Shown one piece after another: positions 25,110 to 33,190 of a stretch of DNA of 64,000 nucleotides; position 1 is the first letter of the stretch, and each line of letters starts with the position of its first letter. Location of the stretch: positions 1 to 64,000 of the forward strand of contig NZ_JAFYYT010000037.1 of NCBI RefSeq assembly GCF_017549005.1, given 5' to 3'. Position numbers and translations under genes: made by a program. Source of the stretch: Ruminococcus sp. Lineage in GTDB: Bacteria; Bacillota; Clostridia; Oscillospirales; Ruminococcaceae. A model generated the notes under the pieces. That model had not been told where the DNA came from, searched no databases, and saw nothing but the letters and a program-made list of their open reading frames with translations.

Positions 25110-26651
25110 ATGAAATTCAGGAAGATCATCGCAGCTGCGGCTGCATTGACTATCGCAGCGCCTGCTGCAACATCAGCGTTCATCTCAAACGCCACACCGC
25201 CTTTAGACAGCAAGAACATTGTCACTGGCGACACGAATCTTGATCAGGTATTCAATCTTGCAGATATTGTATTGTTCCAGCGCTGGCTAAAAGGAGAAAA
25301 GGACCTGTTTCCTGCTTACGGCGAGCCCGCTCCCGGCGCAGACGCCAACAACGACGGCAAATTCGATGTATTCGACCTTATCACCATGAGAAGGCTTATC
25401 GTAAAGGATATAACATCAGCTCCCGAGCCGAGCTTTGCTCCGAACGCGCAGAACCTCTGTGCAGGAATAAGCAAATCTCCGCGCATAATAGGCACTGCTA
25501 TGTCAGGCGGTGACACTGACAAGGAATTCATAGACAGCCAGACAAAGTTCACCGTCGATCTCTTCAAAGCCACATACAACGAAAGCAAAGGTAAAAACGA
25601 CCTTATCTCGCCATATTCCGTGGCACAGGCTCTCGGCATGACAGCCAACGGCGCAAACGGCACAACTCTCAGTGAAATGGAAAAAGTCCTCGGCGACGGC
25701 ATGAATATAGAACGCCTCAACGGTTATTTCCGTGGTCAGCGCGAAAGAACGGTCAACACAAGCGACTGGGCAAAGTGGTCGATCAGCACGGCAAACTCCA
25801 TATGGGCAATAAACGACAGGACACGCATACAGGTGCTCCCAAGCTTTATCCAGAACTGCGTAGACTACTATGACTCAGAGTTCTACATTGCGCCTTTTGA
25901 CGATACTACACTCAATGACGTAAACAACTGGGTAAACGAAAAGACAAACGAGATGATACCGTCAATTCTCAACCAGATCGAGCCTGATGACGTAATGTAC
26001 CTTGTGAACGCAGTCGCTTTCGAGGCTCAGTGGAACGAGCCTTACGAAAAATATATGGTCTCCGACGGAAAGTTCACCGCAGCAGACGGCACCGAACAGG
26101 ACGCAAAGATGATGTCGAGCTCCGAGTACTATATCAGCGACGAAAACACTCAGGGCATCGTAAAGGAATACATGGGCAGAAAATATGCATTTGCTGCACT
26201 TCTCCCGGACGAGAGCACTTCCATAGACAAGTATATAGGGGAACTCACACCCGAGAAGCTCAACGCTCTCCTCAAGAGCTTTGGCAGCAGCTTTGACATG
26301 GCAAGCGTAAAACTCCCGAAATTCAAGTACGAATACGAAAACGAGCTGAACGACGAACTGATCGACATGGGTATGCCCACTTCTTTCAGCAGCAATGCCG
26401 ATTTCTCCAATATGTCAGCTATCGCAGACCGCAATCCACTCCACATCGGCTATGTCAAGCACAAGACCTTCATAGACCTCGACGAAAACGGTACAAAGGC
26501 AGCAGCAGCCACCATAGTTGTGATGAAGGACGAAAGCGCTCCCGCAAGACCAGAAAAGGAAATAGTTTTCGACAGGCCTTTCGTGTACTGCATATTCGAT
26601 ACAGAGACAAATATACCGATATTCATCGGCGTACTTAATTCATTAAGCTGA
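25110..26651 (+). CDS. Secreted serpin with N-terminal dockerin
   Basis: The 513-residue protein has a signal peptide (residues 1-24) and a dockerin at about 38-100 with two calcium repeats (GDTNLDQVFNLADIVLFQ and GADANNDGKFDVFDLITM). A complete serpin follows (about 140-513; NAVAFEAQWNEPY and DRPFVYCIFD are conserved). The hinge of the reactive loop, ENGTKAAAATIVVM, has the small residues that inhibitory serpins need. Counting from the hinge places P1 near Lys-Asp-Glu in MKDESAPAR. It probably protects the cellulosome from proteases. GAGGAGG lies 8 nt before the ATG. A single gene followed by a hairpin region. Confidence 0.92.
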   Translation: MKFRKIIAAAAALTIAAPAATSAFISNATPPLDSKNIVTGDTNLDQVFNLADIVLFQRWLKGEKDLFPAYGEPAPGADANNDGKFDVFDLITMRRLIVKDITSAPEPSFAPNAQNLCAGISKSPRIIGTAMSGGDTDKEFIDSQTKFTVDLFKATYNESKGKNDLISPYSVAQALGMTANGANGTTLSEMEKVLGDGMNIERLNGYFRGQRERTVNTSDWAKWSISTANSIWAINDRTRIQVLPSFIQNCVDYYDSEFYIAPFDDTTLNDVNNWVNEKTNEMIPSILNQIEPDDVMYLVNAVAFEAQWNEPYEKYMVSDGKFTAADGTEQDAKMMSSSEYYISDENTQGIVKEYMGRKYAFAALLPDESTSIDKYIGELTPEKLNALLKSFGSSFDMASVKLPKFKYEYENELNDELIDMGMPTSFSSNADFSNMSAIADRNPLHIGYVKHKTFIDLDENGTKAAAATIVVMKDESAPARPEKEIVFDRPFVYCIFDTETNIPIFIGVLNSLS

Positions 26652-26685
26652 TTTAAGACTTTTTTAAGTTTTGTTTGCTATAGTT

Positions 26686-26804
26686 TATGTGTAAAAAGCC
26701 GTATCTGCACATAAGCGGCGCAAACGATTTCCTTCTGTAAGGGGAAACACTCAGGTACCGTATCTTTATGATACGGTTTTCCTGTATTCAGGTGTTTTTT
26801 CAGC
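26686..26804 (+). ncRNA. Candidate structured RNA ending in a terminator
   Basis: The region has TTATGTG/CACATAA closing a loop that carries CCGTATC, then GCGGCGCAAAC, a hairpin TTTCC/GGAAA, ACTCAGGTA, a second CCGTATC and its complement GATACGG. GATACGG can pair with either CCGTATC copy. The second pairing makes a terminator (ACCGTATC TTTAT GATACGGT, then TTTTCC), nested in CAGG/CCTG and AACAC/GTGTT before T6. It lies after the serpin gene and before the sigma-factor promoter, so it could be a 3' UTR or a separate short RNA. The GCAAAC and CTCAGGTA pieces recall a glycine aptamer, but the match is too partial to assign. Confidence 0.45.
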
Positions 26805-26842
26805 TGTTTTATAATGAAAAGCCACTTTTTTCACTGTTCCTG

Positions 26843-26871
26843 TTGATTTACATTATAATGTATGTTATAAT
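26843..26871 (+). promoter_or_regulatory. Sigma-A promoter of the sigma/anti-sigma operon
   Basis: TTGATT and TATAAT (26866-26871) are 17 bp apart. An extra TATAAT at 26854-26859 is out of spacing. Confidence 0.75.
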
Positions 26872-26909
26872 ATATTTTATATAAGACTTTCGGAGAAGGG
26901 GGCGAGCCT

Positions 26910-27371
26910 GTGTCCATTGATATCAATGAGCAGTACGACAAGATCTACCGTTACTGCTTTCTTCGCGTAAGACACAAGGAGACCGCCGAAGATATAACTC
27001 AGGAGACCTTTCTCCGCTACCTCGAACACCCGCAATACAACAGCGTTGACAAGACCCTGCAGCTGCTGTACACTATCGCAGGCAATCTCTGTCTTGATGA
27101 ATTCCGCAGAAAAAAGACAACGGAGCTTACAGATACGGAGTTATCAGCCGATAACGTCGAGTACGACGTCCTTTCGGGAGTTGACCTGAAACAGGCTCTG
27201 AACAGACTTTCTGCCGAGGACAGGGAGATAATACTTCTGCGCTACGTAAACGAAGTACCTGTGAATGTTATCGCAAAGCTGTACAATATCTCGCGCTTTG
27301 CACTCAACCGCAGGATAAAGCATATCCTCGGGACGCTGCATGAGTATCTGGGAAGGGAGGAGCTTATATGA
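26910..27371 (+). CDS. ECF-type RNA polymerase sigma factor
   Basis: The 153-residue protein has sigma region 2 at about 10-45 (YRYCFLRVRHKETAEDITQE) and region 4 at about 95-145 (LSAEDREIILLRYVNEVPVN, then a helix-turn-helix). It directs polymerase to a small regulon. The GTG start follows GGAGAAGGGGG. Its stop overlaps the ATG of the next gene (ATGA), the usual coupling of a sigma factor with its membrane anti-sigma partner. Placement between two dockerin genes suggests a role in sensing plant polysaccharide or cell-surface state, an inference only. Confidence 0.9.
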   Translation: MSIDINEQYDKIYRYCFLRVRHKETAEDITQETFLRYLEHPQYNSVDKTLQLLYTIAGNLCLDEFRRKKTTELTDTELSADNVEYDVLSGVDLKQALNRLSAEDREIILLRYVNEVPVNVIAKLYNISRFALNRRIKHILGTLHEYLGREELI

Positions 27372-28525
27372 CAGAAAAAAAGAAAAGCGCTCTTAAAGAA
27401 GCTTTCGGCTTTGAAGAGCCCGACAGAAAGGAAGAGTTCGCTCAGGAGTTCGCAAAACTTGAGAGCGGCAGAAATAAAAAGCCATTATTTCCCTTTATCA
27501 TAAAATTTGCGGCTGCGGCTGCTATGATGACAGCCGTTATCGGTACTGCCATTATGATGCCGAAGGATATAAAGCATTTCAGCAGCGACAGTACGTTAAC
27601 GGAAACCACCTCAGAAACTGCTTCTGCAGCGGTGAGTACGAAAAAAGCAGAGACCGCAACTGCTCCGCAGACCACCACTAAAGCAAAAACAACATCAACT
27701 GCAGCTGTTTCCACCGAAAAAGCTGAAACGACCACTGCTTCTGCTGTGGATACGACAGTTTCTGCAACAATAAAGGCCGCAACCGCTGCAACTTCGGCTC
27801 CCATAACAACAAGTACCGCGGCTGCAAGGACAGAAGCCGTACAGCCGACAACCAAAGCAGACATGCAGAATGAGAAGGAGGAGTCCGCACCGGGCCTGAG
27901 ATACCGAGATCTGACGGTATCCGTCGACAGGAACTATCCTCTGCGCGGCAAGACCATCAGCGAGGAGGAATATTCCGGAAACGCTTCTAATAAGCCCGAA
28001 GTAATAGTTGAAGATTCCTCTGATGAATCGTTTCACCCAAAAGATAACGAAAAAAGCGGTATAAATATAGACATTTCAGAAATGTATAACGATTCCTGCG
28101 CCGTAGTACTTGCAAATCTTGACGAAATAGTGTATACTTCTATAGGCGGCGAAGCATTCACAGCAGAAAACATCACCGTCAGCAAGGTCTTCAAAGGCGA
28201 TATCCGGGCAAACGACAGGGTCACGGTATTCTTCAGGGGCGGATTCATTCCTGCCGAGGAATACTCAGAGCTGTACGGTTTTCCGCCAATTGCCTGCCAG
28301 GAAGAGTACTCCGTTGAAGTCGCAGGCGAAAGCGGCGGCAGACAGAATGTGGGGCATTCCTACGTTTTCTTCCTCATGAACAACGGAGAAGCAGTTCCCG
28401 ACGGAGCCTACGAGCCTGTAAAAATGGGAAATATGTCCGTTTTTGAACAGCAGCAGGACATATTAAGGGCTGTCGGCGACGAAAATCTGGTATTTACGAT
28501 CCAACAGGCCGAAAACGGCTTCTGA
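27368..28525 (+). CDS. Membrane protein, probable anti-sigma factor
   Basis: The 385-residue protein has a cytoplasmic segment of about 40 residues, one membrane helix at about 45-65 (FIIKFAAAAAMMTAVIGTAI) and a Thr/Ala/Ser-rich extracellular linker (about 75-165). The extracellular domain ends in a region like FKGDIRANDRVTVFFRGG. Cytoplasmic tail, single helix, linker and outer sensor is the layout of RsgI-like or other one-helix anti-sigma factors. The tail shows no zinc-binding motif. It overlaps the sigma gene by 4 nt. The outer domain is not recognised as a carbohydrate-binding module. Confidence 0.75.
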   Translation: MTEKKKSALKEAFGFEEPDRKEEFAQEFAKLESGRNKKPLFPFIIKFAAAAAMMTAVIGTAIMMPKDIKHFSSDSTLTETTSETASAAVSTKKAETATAPQTTTKAKTTSTAAVSTEKAETTTASAVDTTVSATIKAATAATSAPITTSTAAARTEAVQPTTKADMQNEKEESAPGLRYRDLTVSVDRNYPLRGKTISEEEYSGNASNKPEVIVEDSSDESFHPKDNEKSGINIDISEMYNDSCAVVLANLDEIVYTSIGGEAFTAENITVSKVFKGDIRANDRVTVFFRGGFIPAEEYSELYGFPPIACQEEYSVEVAGESGGRQNVGHSYVFFLMNNGEAVPDGAYEPVKMGNMSVFEQQQDILRAVGDENLVFTIQQAENGF

Positions 28526-28652
28526 TATAAATTTTCCGAAAAAATTGCTTTTCGGATATTTCCAAAAAATTTTTTGTGTTTTTGTGTCACATTTTTCTTT
28601 CCCGATTCGTATATTAATATGGAAACGTTAATAAATGAAAGGAAGTCTTTTT

Positions 28653-30041
28653 ATGAAACATCACAAGCTTCTGGGCTTACTTCTTGCTGCGGCAATATCG
28701 GCAGGAAACCTTCTGCCCGTATCTGCAAGCGCTGCCGTAACAGGTGACATAAACGGCGACGGTTCCGCAGACTCCACAGACCTGTCCTTATTGCAGGGCT
28801 ATGTCCTCGGCAAGAGCGAGCTTACTCAGGCGCAGACAAAGACTGCCGACCTCAACGGCGACGGCAAGACCGACGTATACGACGTGGTAAAGCTTAGAAA
28901 AACTATCCTCGCTTCCGACAGGACAATAAAGTTCACATCTGTTACCGACAGGCTCACCACAGGCTATACCGACGCTTTCAAAAAGCTTGGCGTAAACGAA
29001 GGAGGAAGTGCAGTTACCTCGGTGACCGAACTGAAAACAGCTCTCTCCCCCTACCTGAGCGAAGCTGTTGTGAATAATTACCTCACAAAGTACAACGACG
29101 CGTTTTTCGCCCAGTCCGTACTTCTTGTAAAGCCCGTGTTCCTTACATCTTCCAACTATCAGAAGAAAAAGATATACACTACGGCTGAATGCGGCTGCAG
29201 CACAAGCTATGCAGGAACATATACGACGAAAAACGTTACCTCATATCTTAATATAAGAACAGACCACTCAGCGGCTACCGAGTCCATCGGCAGGATACCG
29301 CCCAATGCAATAATCCCCGTAAGCTACGGCAACGGTCAGTGGGCCCACGTTACCTACAACGGAGTATCGGGCTACGCAAATATGGATTATATGCAGAAGG
29401 TCTCAGAGCCTGCACCGTCCTTTGAATTCATTCCCGATGTAAAGGTGGATTCCGTAAAATATTCCGGCGGCAAGCTCAATATCACCGCAAGCGAGTTCAA
29501 GTCATCATCTTCTGACTTTGCTCCTGCAATACTGATACAGACCACTGTTTCAAAAAAGGACTACTACGCAGGCGGAACCGCATGGACAGTTACGGTAACT
29601 CAGCCGCCTGAGAACAAATACGATTATCCGCTTGCAAAAGCGCGTCTTGACGCTGTAGGCTGGGACCTTCAGGCAGCCTTCAAATCCGCGGCAGCAACGC
29701 CGTATTACGGACAGAAGCCCGATATGCCCCAGACCACGGATTACTCCCTCGAATGGTACGCCGACTACGGCTTTACCAACGGCAAGGGCAACTGCTATGT
29801 AATGGCGGCGATGTTCTGTGAAATGGGCAGACTTCTCGGCTACGACATACATCTTATCTCGGGCAAGGTACCGCTCAAGGACGGAACTATGGGCGCTCAC
29901 TCATGGACCGAGGTAAAGATCGGCGATACAACTTATGTTTGTGACCCCGATTTCGCACATGAAACGGGTAACAACGGATATATGATAACATATGGTCAGT
30001 CAGGAACATGGAGATATGTAAAAGAATTAGTCATGGACTGA
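28653..30041 (+). CDS. Secreted dockerin-SH3-transglutaminase-like protein
   Basis: The 462-residue protein has a signal peptide and a dockerin at about 30-85 (GDINGDGSADSTDLSLLQGY and a second repeat with DLNGDGKTDVYDVVKL). A bacterial SH3 domain lies at about 195-250 (SYLNIRTDHSAATESIG), then a spacer and a transglutaminase-like domain at about 360-462. Catalytic residues are visible: Cys in GKGNCYVMAAMF, His in GAHSWTEV and Asp in VCDPDF. It may cut or cross-link peptides or peptidoglycan while bound to the cellulosome. ATG 28653 is used because AAAGGAAG lies 7 nt upstream. It is the first gene of a three-gene operon. Confidence 0.85.
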   Translation: MKHHKLLGLLLAAAISAGNLLPVSASAAVTGDINGDGSADSTDLSLLQGYVLGKSELTQAQTKTADLNGDGKTDVYDVVKLRKTILASDRTIKFTSVTDRLTTGYTDAFKKLGVNEGGSAVTSVTELKTALSPYLSEAVVNNYLTKYNDAFFAQSVLLVKPVFLTSSNYQKKKIYTTAECGCSTSYAGTYTTKNVTSYLNIRTDHSAATESIGRIPPNAIIPVSYGNGQWAHVTYNGVSGYANMDYMQKVSEPAPSFEFIPDVKVDSVKYSGGKLNITASEFKSSSSDFAPAILIQTTVSKKDYYAGGTAWTVTVTQPPENKYDYPLAKARLDAVGWDLQAAFKSAAATPYYGQKPDMPQTTDYSLEWYADYGFTNGKGNCYVMAAMFCEMGRLLGYDIHLISGKVPLKDGTMGAHSWTEVKIGDTTYVCDPDFAHETGNNGYMITYGQSGTWRYVKELVMD

Positions 30042-30057
30042 TCAAGGAGGATAAAAT

Positions 30058-30885
30058 ATGAAAAAAGTAATTGCAACTCTCACATTCATTGCCGCCCTCA
30101 TTCTTGCAGGCTGCGGAAATGTAACCCCTTCGGCTGACGTTGAGCCTGTTACCACAACTCAGGCTGCAAAGGTCAAGGTCGAGGATACCACATCAGCCGA
30201 CAAGATGAAGCTCATAGGCGATAAGGCTACAGGCAGCTCTGTGTTCACCATCACTGTTGACAACAAGACAGGCAAGAGCATAAAGGGCTTCTCTGTAAAG
30301 TCCGGCTCTGAGGAAAAGTTCCCGAGCAATATGCTTCAGGAAAACGACCCTTTCATTAAGAACGAAAGACGTATGCTCTACTATGTTCCCGTTAACAGCG
30401 AGGGCTATGCTATCGGAAACAGCGACGCTATCGCAAACGAGGAATACCTCATAAAAATAGATTTCAGCGACGACAAGTCTGCTATTCTTCATCAGTTCCC
30501 CTTCGGCGACCTTGAGGGCTGCGAGCTTCTCCTCGACAAGGAAGTTGCTTACATAGAGTACACCTCAAAGCTCTCCGACCAGAAAGTAAGCACAAAGGAA
30601 GCTGAGAACATGATCGCTTCCCTGGAAGCTGAACAGGAGCCGACAACTGAAAAGCCAAAGGCTACCGAGCCTGTATACACTCAGCCCGTTTACGAAGAGC
30701 CCGTATACACTCAGCCTGCAACCACACAGTATGTCGCACCCACAACTGTTTACACAGAGCCCACAACAGTATACGTAGAACCCACAACACAGGCTCCCGC
30801 ACCTACTGAGCCCGTTACGGAAGCTCCTACAAGTCCCGACGGCGGATGTGTCGCAGGTCAGGGCGGCGGAGCACTCACATGGTAA
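30058..30885 (+). CDS. Lipoprotein with Pro/Thr-rich repeat tail
   Basis: The 275-residue protein has a lipobox ILAGC, a short Thr-rich linker, a globular domain at about 45-185 (SSVFTITVDNKTGKSIKGF) and a low-complexity tail with repeated VYTQP, VYTEPTT and similar units. It ends in GGCVAGQGGGALTW. The tail may span or bind the cell wall. No family is named with confidence. It lies 16 nt after the transglutaminase gene with AAGGAGG before the ATG, and its 3' end overlaps the acyltransferase start by 7 nt. Confidence 0.7.
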   Translation: MKKVIATLTFIAALILAGCGNVTPSADVEPVTTTQAAKVKVEDTTSADKMKLIGDKATGSSVFTITVDNKTGKSIKGFSVKSGSEEKFPSNMLQENDPFIKNERRMLYYVPVNSEGYAIGNSDAIANEEYLIKIDFSDDKSAILHQFPFGDLEGCELLLDKEVAYIEYTSKLSDQKVSTKEAENMIASLEAEQEPTTEKPKATEPVYTQPVYEEPVYTQPATTQYVAPTTVYTEPTTVYVEPTTQAPAPTEPVTEAPTSPDGGCVAGQGGGALTW

Positions 30886-31928
30886 ACGGTCGTGTGCTCT
30901 ATCTGAGCCGCATAAAAGCATTAGCCTGTGCCGCAGTAGTTGTTCTGCACACGTTTTTCACAGCCGCAAATTATGCGGCTGTTCCATATCAGCTCCGCAC
31001 CATGTCAGCCGTAAGGAACTGCATGATGTGGGCTGTACCATGCTTTGTTATGGCTTCGGGAGCACTTCTCCTCAACAGCAAACGAATACTGACGCCGAAA
31101 AAGCTTTTCGGAAAGTATTTCCTGAGAATGGTGTTCGCGCTTATCGTATTCTCTCTGCTTTTCTCGGTATTCGACGCTTTTACCACTGCCCATTATACCC
31201 CGTTTGAGACTGTAAAGGACACTTTCAGCGATATATTCCTTGGTACGGGCTGGCCGCATATGTGGTATATCTACCTGATGATGGCGATATATCTCATGCT
31301 GCCGTTTTACAAGCTGATATGCGACCACGCTTCGGCTTCAAAGATAAAATATCTGCTGCTGCTATACACGGTATTCCTTTCGCTTATACCGTTCATAGAG
31401 ACAATATCCGGCAAGAAGCTCCCCTTCTATGTATGTGTTTTCAGCATTTATCCCCTCTATCTTTTCTTCGGTCACGCTCTCCACACAGGCATAATAAAGC
31501 TGCCGAAGAACGCTTCGGGAATAATGTTCCTCATATGCACAGGTATCACGGCAATGCTTACAGTATACGCAATGTCCGTGGAAAAGAGCTCGCCTGAGAC
31601 AAGCAGGAGAATGATATCATTCCTGAGCGTTTATTCGTTCCCGGTATATGCAGCAGCTTCAATAGGAGCCTTCGCTTATATCCGCAAGACAAAGAATACT
31701 CCTGTTCCCGTTCTCGATACCATTGCAGCAGAGCTGGACACCTGCTCGTTCGGTATATATCTGCTCCACATGGCGGTGCTTAAATTCATTTTTGCAGTTA
31801 TAAAGTTCAACCCCTTCGAGCACGGCGGTACAATAACTATCATCGGAATATGCATAATAACTCTTGTTATTTCATATGTATTGACAAGACTTCTGAAGCT
31901 TGTTCCGTTCGTAAAAAAGCTCATATGA
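30879..31928 (+). CDS. Membrane acyltransferase (acyltransferase 3 family)
   Basis: The 349-residue protein has about ten membrane helices and the start typical of acyltransferase family 3 (SRIKALACAAVVVLHTFF, whose His is the conserved active-site residue). A second family mark is WPHMWYIYLMMAIYLMLPF. These enzymes move acetyl or other acyl groups onto surface sugars or cell-wall components. ATG 30879 is chosen because GGCGGAG lies 8 nt upstream. It overlaps the lipoprotein gene in another frame, and it ends the operon before a terminator. Confidence 0.85.
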   Translation: MVNGRVLYLSRIKALACAAVVVLHTFFTAANYAAVPYQLRTMSAVRNCMMWAVPCFVMASGALLLNSKRILTPKKLFGKYFLRMVFALIVFSLLFSVFDAFTTAHYTPFETVKDTFSDIFLGTGWPHMWYIYLMMAIYLMLPFYKLICDHASASKIKYLLLLYTVFLSLIPFIETISGKKLPFYVCVFSIYPLYLFFGHALHTGIIKLPKNASGIMFLICTGITAMLTVYAMSVEKSSPETSRRMISFLSVYSFPVYAAASIGAFAYIRKTKNTPVPVLDTIAAELDTCSFGIYLLHMAVLKFIFAVIKFNPFEHGGTITIIGICIITLVISYVLTRLLKLVPFVKKLI

Positions 31929-31930
31929 CC

Positions 31931-31956
31931 AAAAGCTCCCTGTGGGGAGCTTTTTA
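31931..31956 (+). terminator. Terminator of the dockerin-lipoprotein-acyltransferase operon
   Basis: AAGCTCCC and GGGAGCTT around TGTG, followed by T-rich sequence. Confidence 0.9.
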
Positions 31957-31973
31957 TTACTGCGAGGTAAAAT

Positions 31974-32705
31974 ATGAAATCAATTGATACAAAAAACTAC
32001 AAAAAATTTATCCGATGTGCGGAAAGTATTGAAATATGCAGGGTATTCCCACTTTCCGTCACAGAAGAATACCAGAGCGGCAGTATTTACGAGACCGTAA
32101 ACTGCACCATTATCCGTCACAGGAACAACTTCACCTTTTTATCTGGAACTCCTAATGATGATGAGATACAGGAGTTACATGAGCTTATCCTTGCGGAAAA
32201 GCTGAAATTCCTGTGCAACGACAGAACATTATGCCAAAAGCTTGCGGATATGGGCGGAATTGAGCTCATTCCCCGTGATTTCTACAGCTACCCTGCGGAG
32301 ACCGCTCCCGAACTCCATATACCCGAGGGCTTTTCCCTCAGAAGTATTGACAGGGAGCTTTTTGACAGCATAACAGGCGCAGTTCCTCCCTCTCTTTACT
32401 GGGACAGCTTCGGACAGTTCAGCAGGAACGGTCTGGGAGTCTGTATCATGCACGGAAACGAAGCTGCTGCATGGGCGTTCTCATCAGCAGTAAGCAGTAA
32501 AGAGGCTGATATCGGCATTGAGACCGCAGAAGCTTTTCAGCGCCGCGGACTTGCATATGCGGCAGCTGCCGCACTGATACGTGAGATACTCCCATCACGC
32601 CGCCCCACATGGACCTGCCAGCGCTCTAACCACGGCTCATCACGCACAGCGGAAAAGCTGGGGTTTGTCAGGTCAGGCGAATACCTGCTCATACGCCCAC
32701 AATAA
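31974..32705 (+). CDS. GNAT acetyltransferase (ZmaR-like group)
   Basis: The 243-residue protein has a divergent N-terminal half and a C-terminal GNAT core with DIGIETAEAFQRRGLAYAAA near residues 182-201, which holds the acetyl-CoA loop QRRGLA. NHGSSRTAEKLGF near the end is also conserved. The pattern fits the GNAT_acetyltr_2 group related to zwittermicin-resistance proteins. Substrate unknown. GCGAGG precedes the ATG. It is monocistronic between a terminator and the next small gene. Confidence 0.8.
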   Translation: MKSIDTKNYKKFIRCAESIEICRVFPLSVTEEYQSGSIYETVNCTIIRHRNNFTFLSGTPNDDEIQELHELILAEKLKFLCNDRTLCQKLADMGGIELIPRDFYSYPAETAPELHIPEGFSLRSIDRELFDSITGAVPPSLYWDSFGQFSRNGLGVCIMHGNEAAAWAFSSAVSSKEADIGIETAEAFQRRGLAYAAAAALIREILPSRRPTWTCQRSNHGSSRTAEKLGFVRSGEYLLIRPQ

Positions 32706-32797
32706 GCTATTTACCCGGACGTCTAAATGACGTCCATATGTTTTTTCGTAACATTGAACCGCTCAGAAGCATATAATAAGGCGAAAGGAGTGGTTTT

Positions 32798-33142
32798 ATG
32801 GAAACTGCCGAGGTCATTGCCGTTTCAGTTGCGGCTCTGCTCATTGCTGCCGAGATAGTATGTCTTTATCTCTGCTCAAAGCTTAAATGCAAAAATTATC
32901 CCATGTGTATCCTGCTCCCAATACATAACGAGGACAGTGAGTTCACCAGGAGGCTGGACTGCATAGGCACGCATATCGAGGAGGGCGATCCGCTGATAGG
33001 CACTGTTCTTCTCATGGATATGGGTGCGAATGAAACTCAGATACAGCATTGCAGGGAGTTCTGTCAGCGCTATCATGCCGCAGAGATTATTCTCCCCGAA
33101 GATATGGAGAGCTCCATGAAAAAATATTTGCATTTTTCGTAA
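32798..33142 (+). CDS. Small one-helix membrane protein, function unknown
   Basis: The 114-residue protein has one N-terminal membrane helix (EVIAVSVAALLIAAEIVCLYL) and a soluble domain that begins MCILLPIHNEDSEFTRRLD. That segment loosely recalls the start of a glycosyltransferase fold but is far too short for one. Three cysteines lie in the soluble part. GAAAGGAG precedes the ATG by 9 nt. It stands 50 nt before recD2 but shows no functional link. No family is recognised. Confidence 0.6.
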   Translation: METAEVIAVSVAALLIAAEIVCLYLCSKLKCKNYPMCILLPIHNEDSEFTRRLDCIGTHIEEGDPLIGTVLLMDMGANETQIQHCREFCQRYHAAEIILPEDMESSMKKYLHFS

Positions 33143-33190
33143 TTATATAGTATAATATAAGTTGAATGTTTATGTGCAGAGGTGAAAACT

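Noticed and set aside
26686..26804. Glycine riboswitch
   Set aside because: The GCAAAC and CTCAGGTA pieces fit, but the 5' GGAGAG partner and the following conserved block are absent, and no glycine gene follows.
30655..30830. Closely spaced repeats that look array-like
   Set aside because: They encode the VYTQP/VYTEPTT tail of a lipoprotein in frame; unit lengths vary and there are no spacers, so it is not a CRISPR array.
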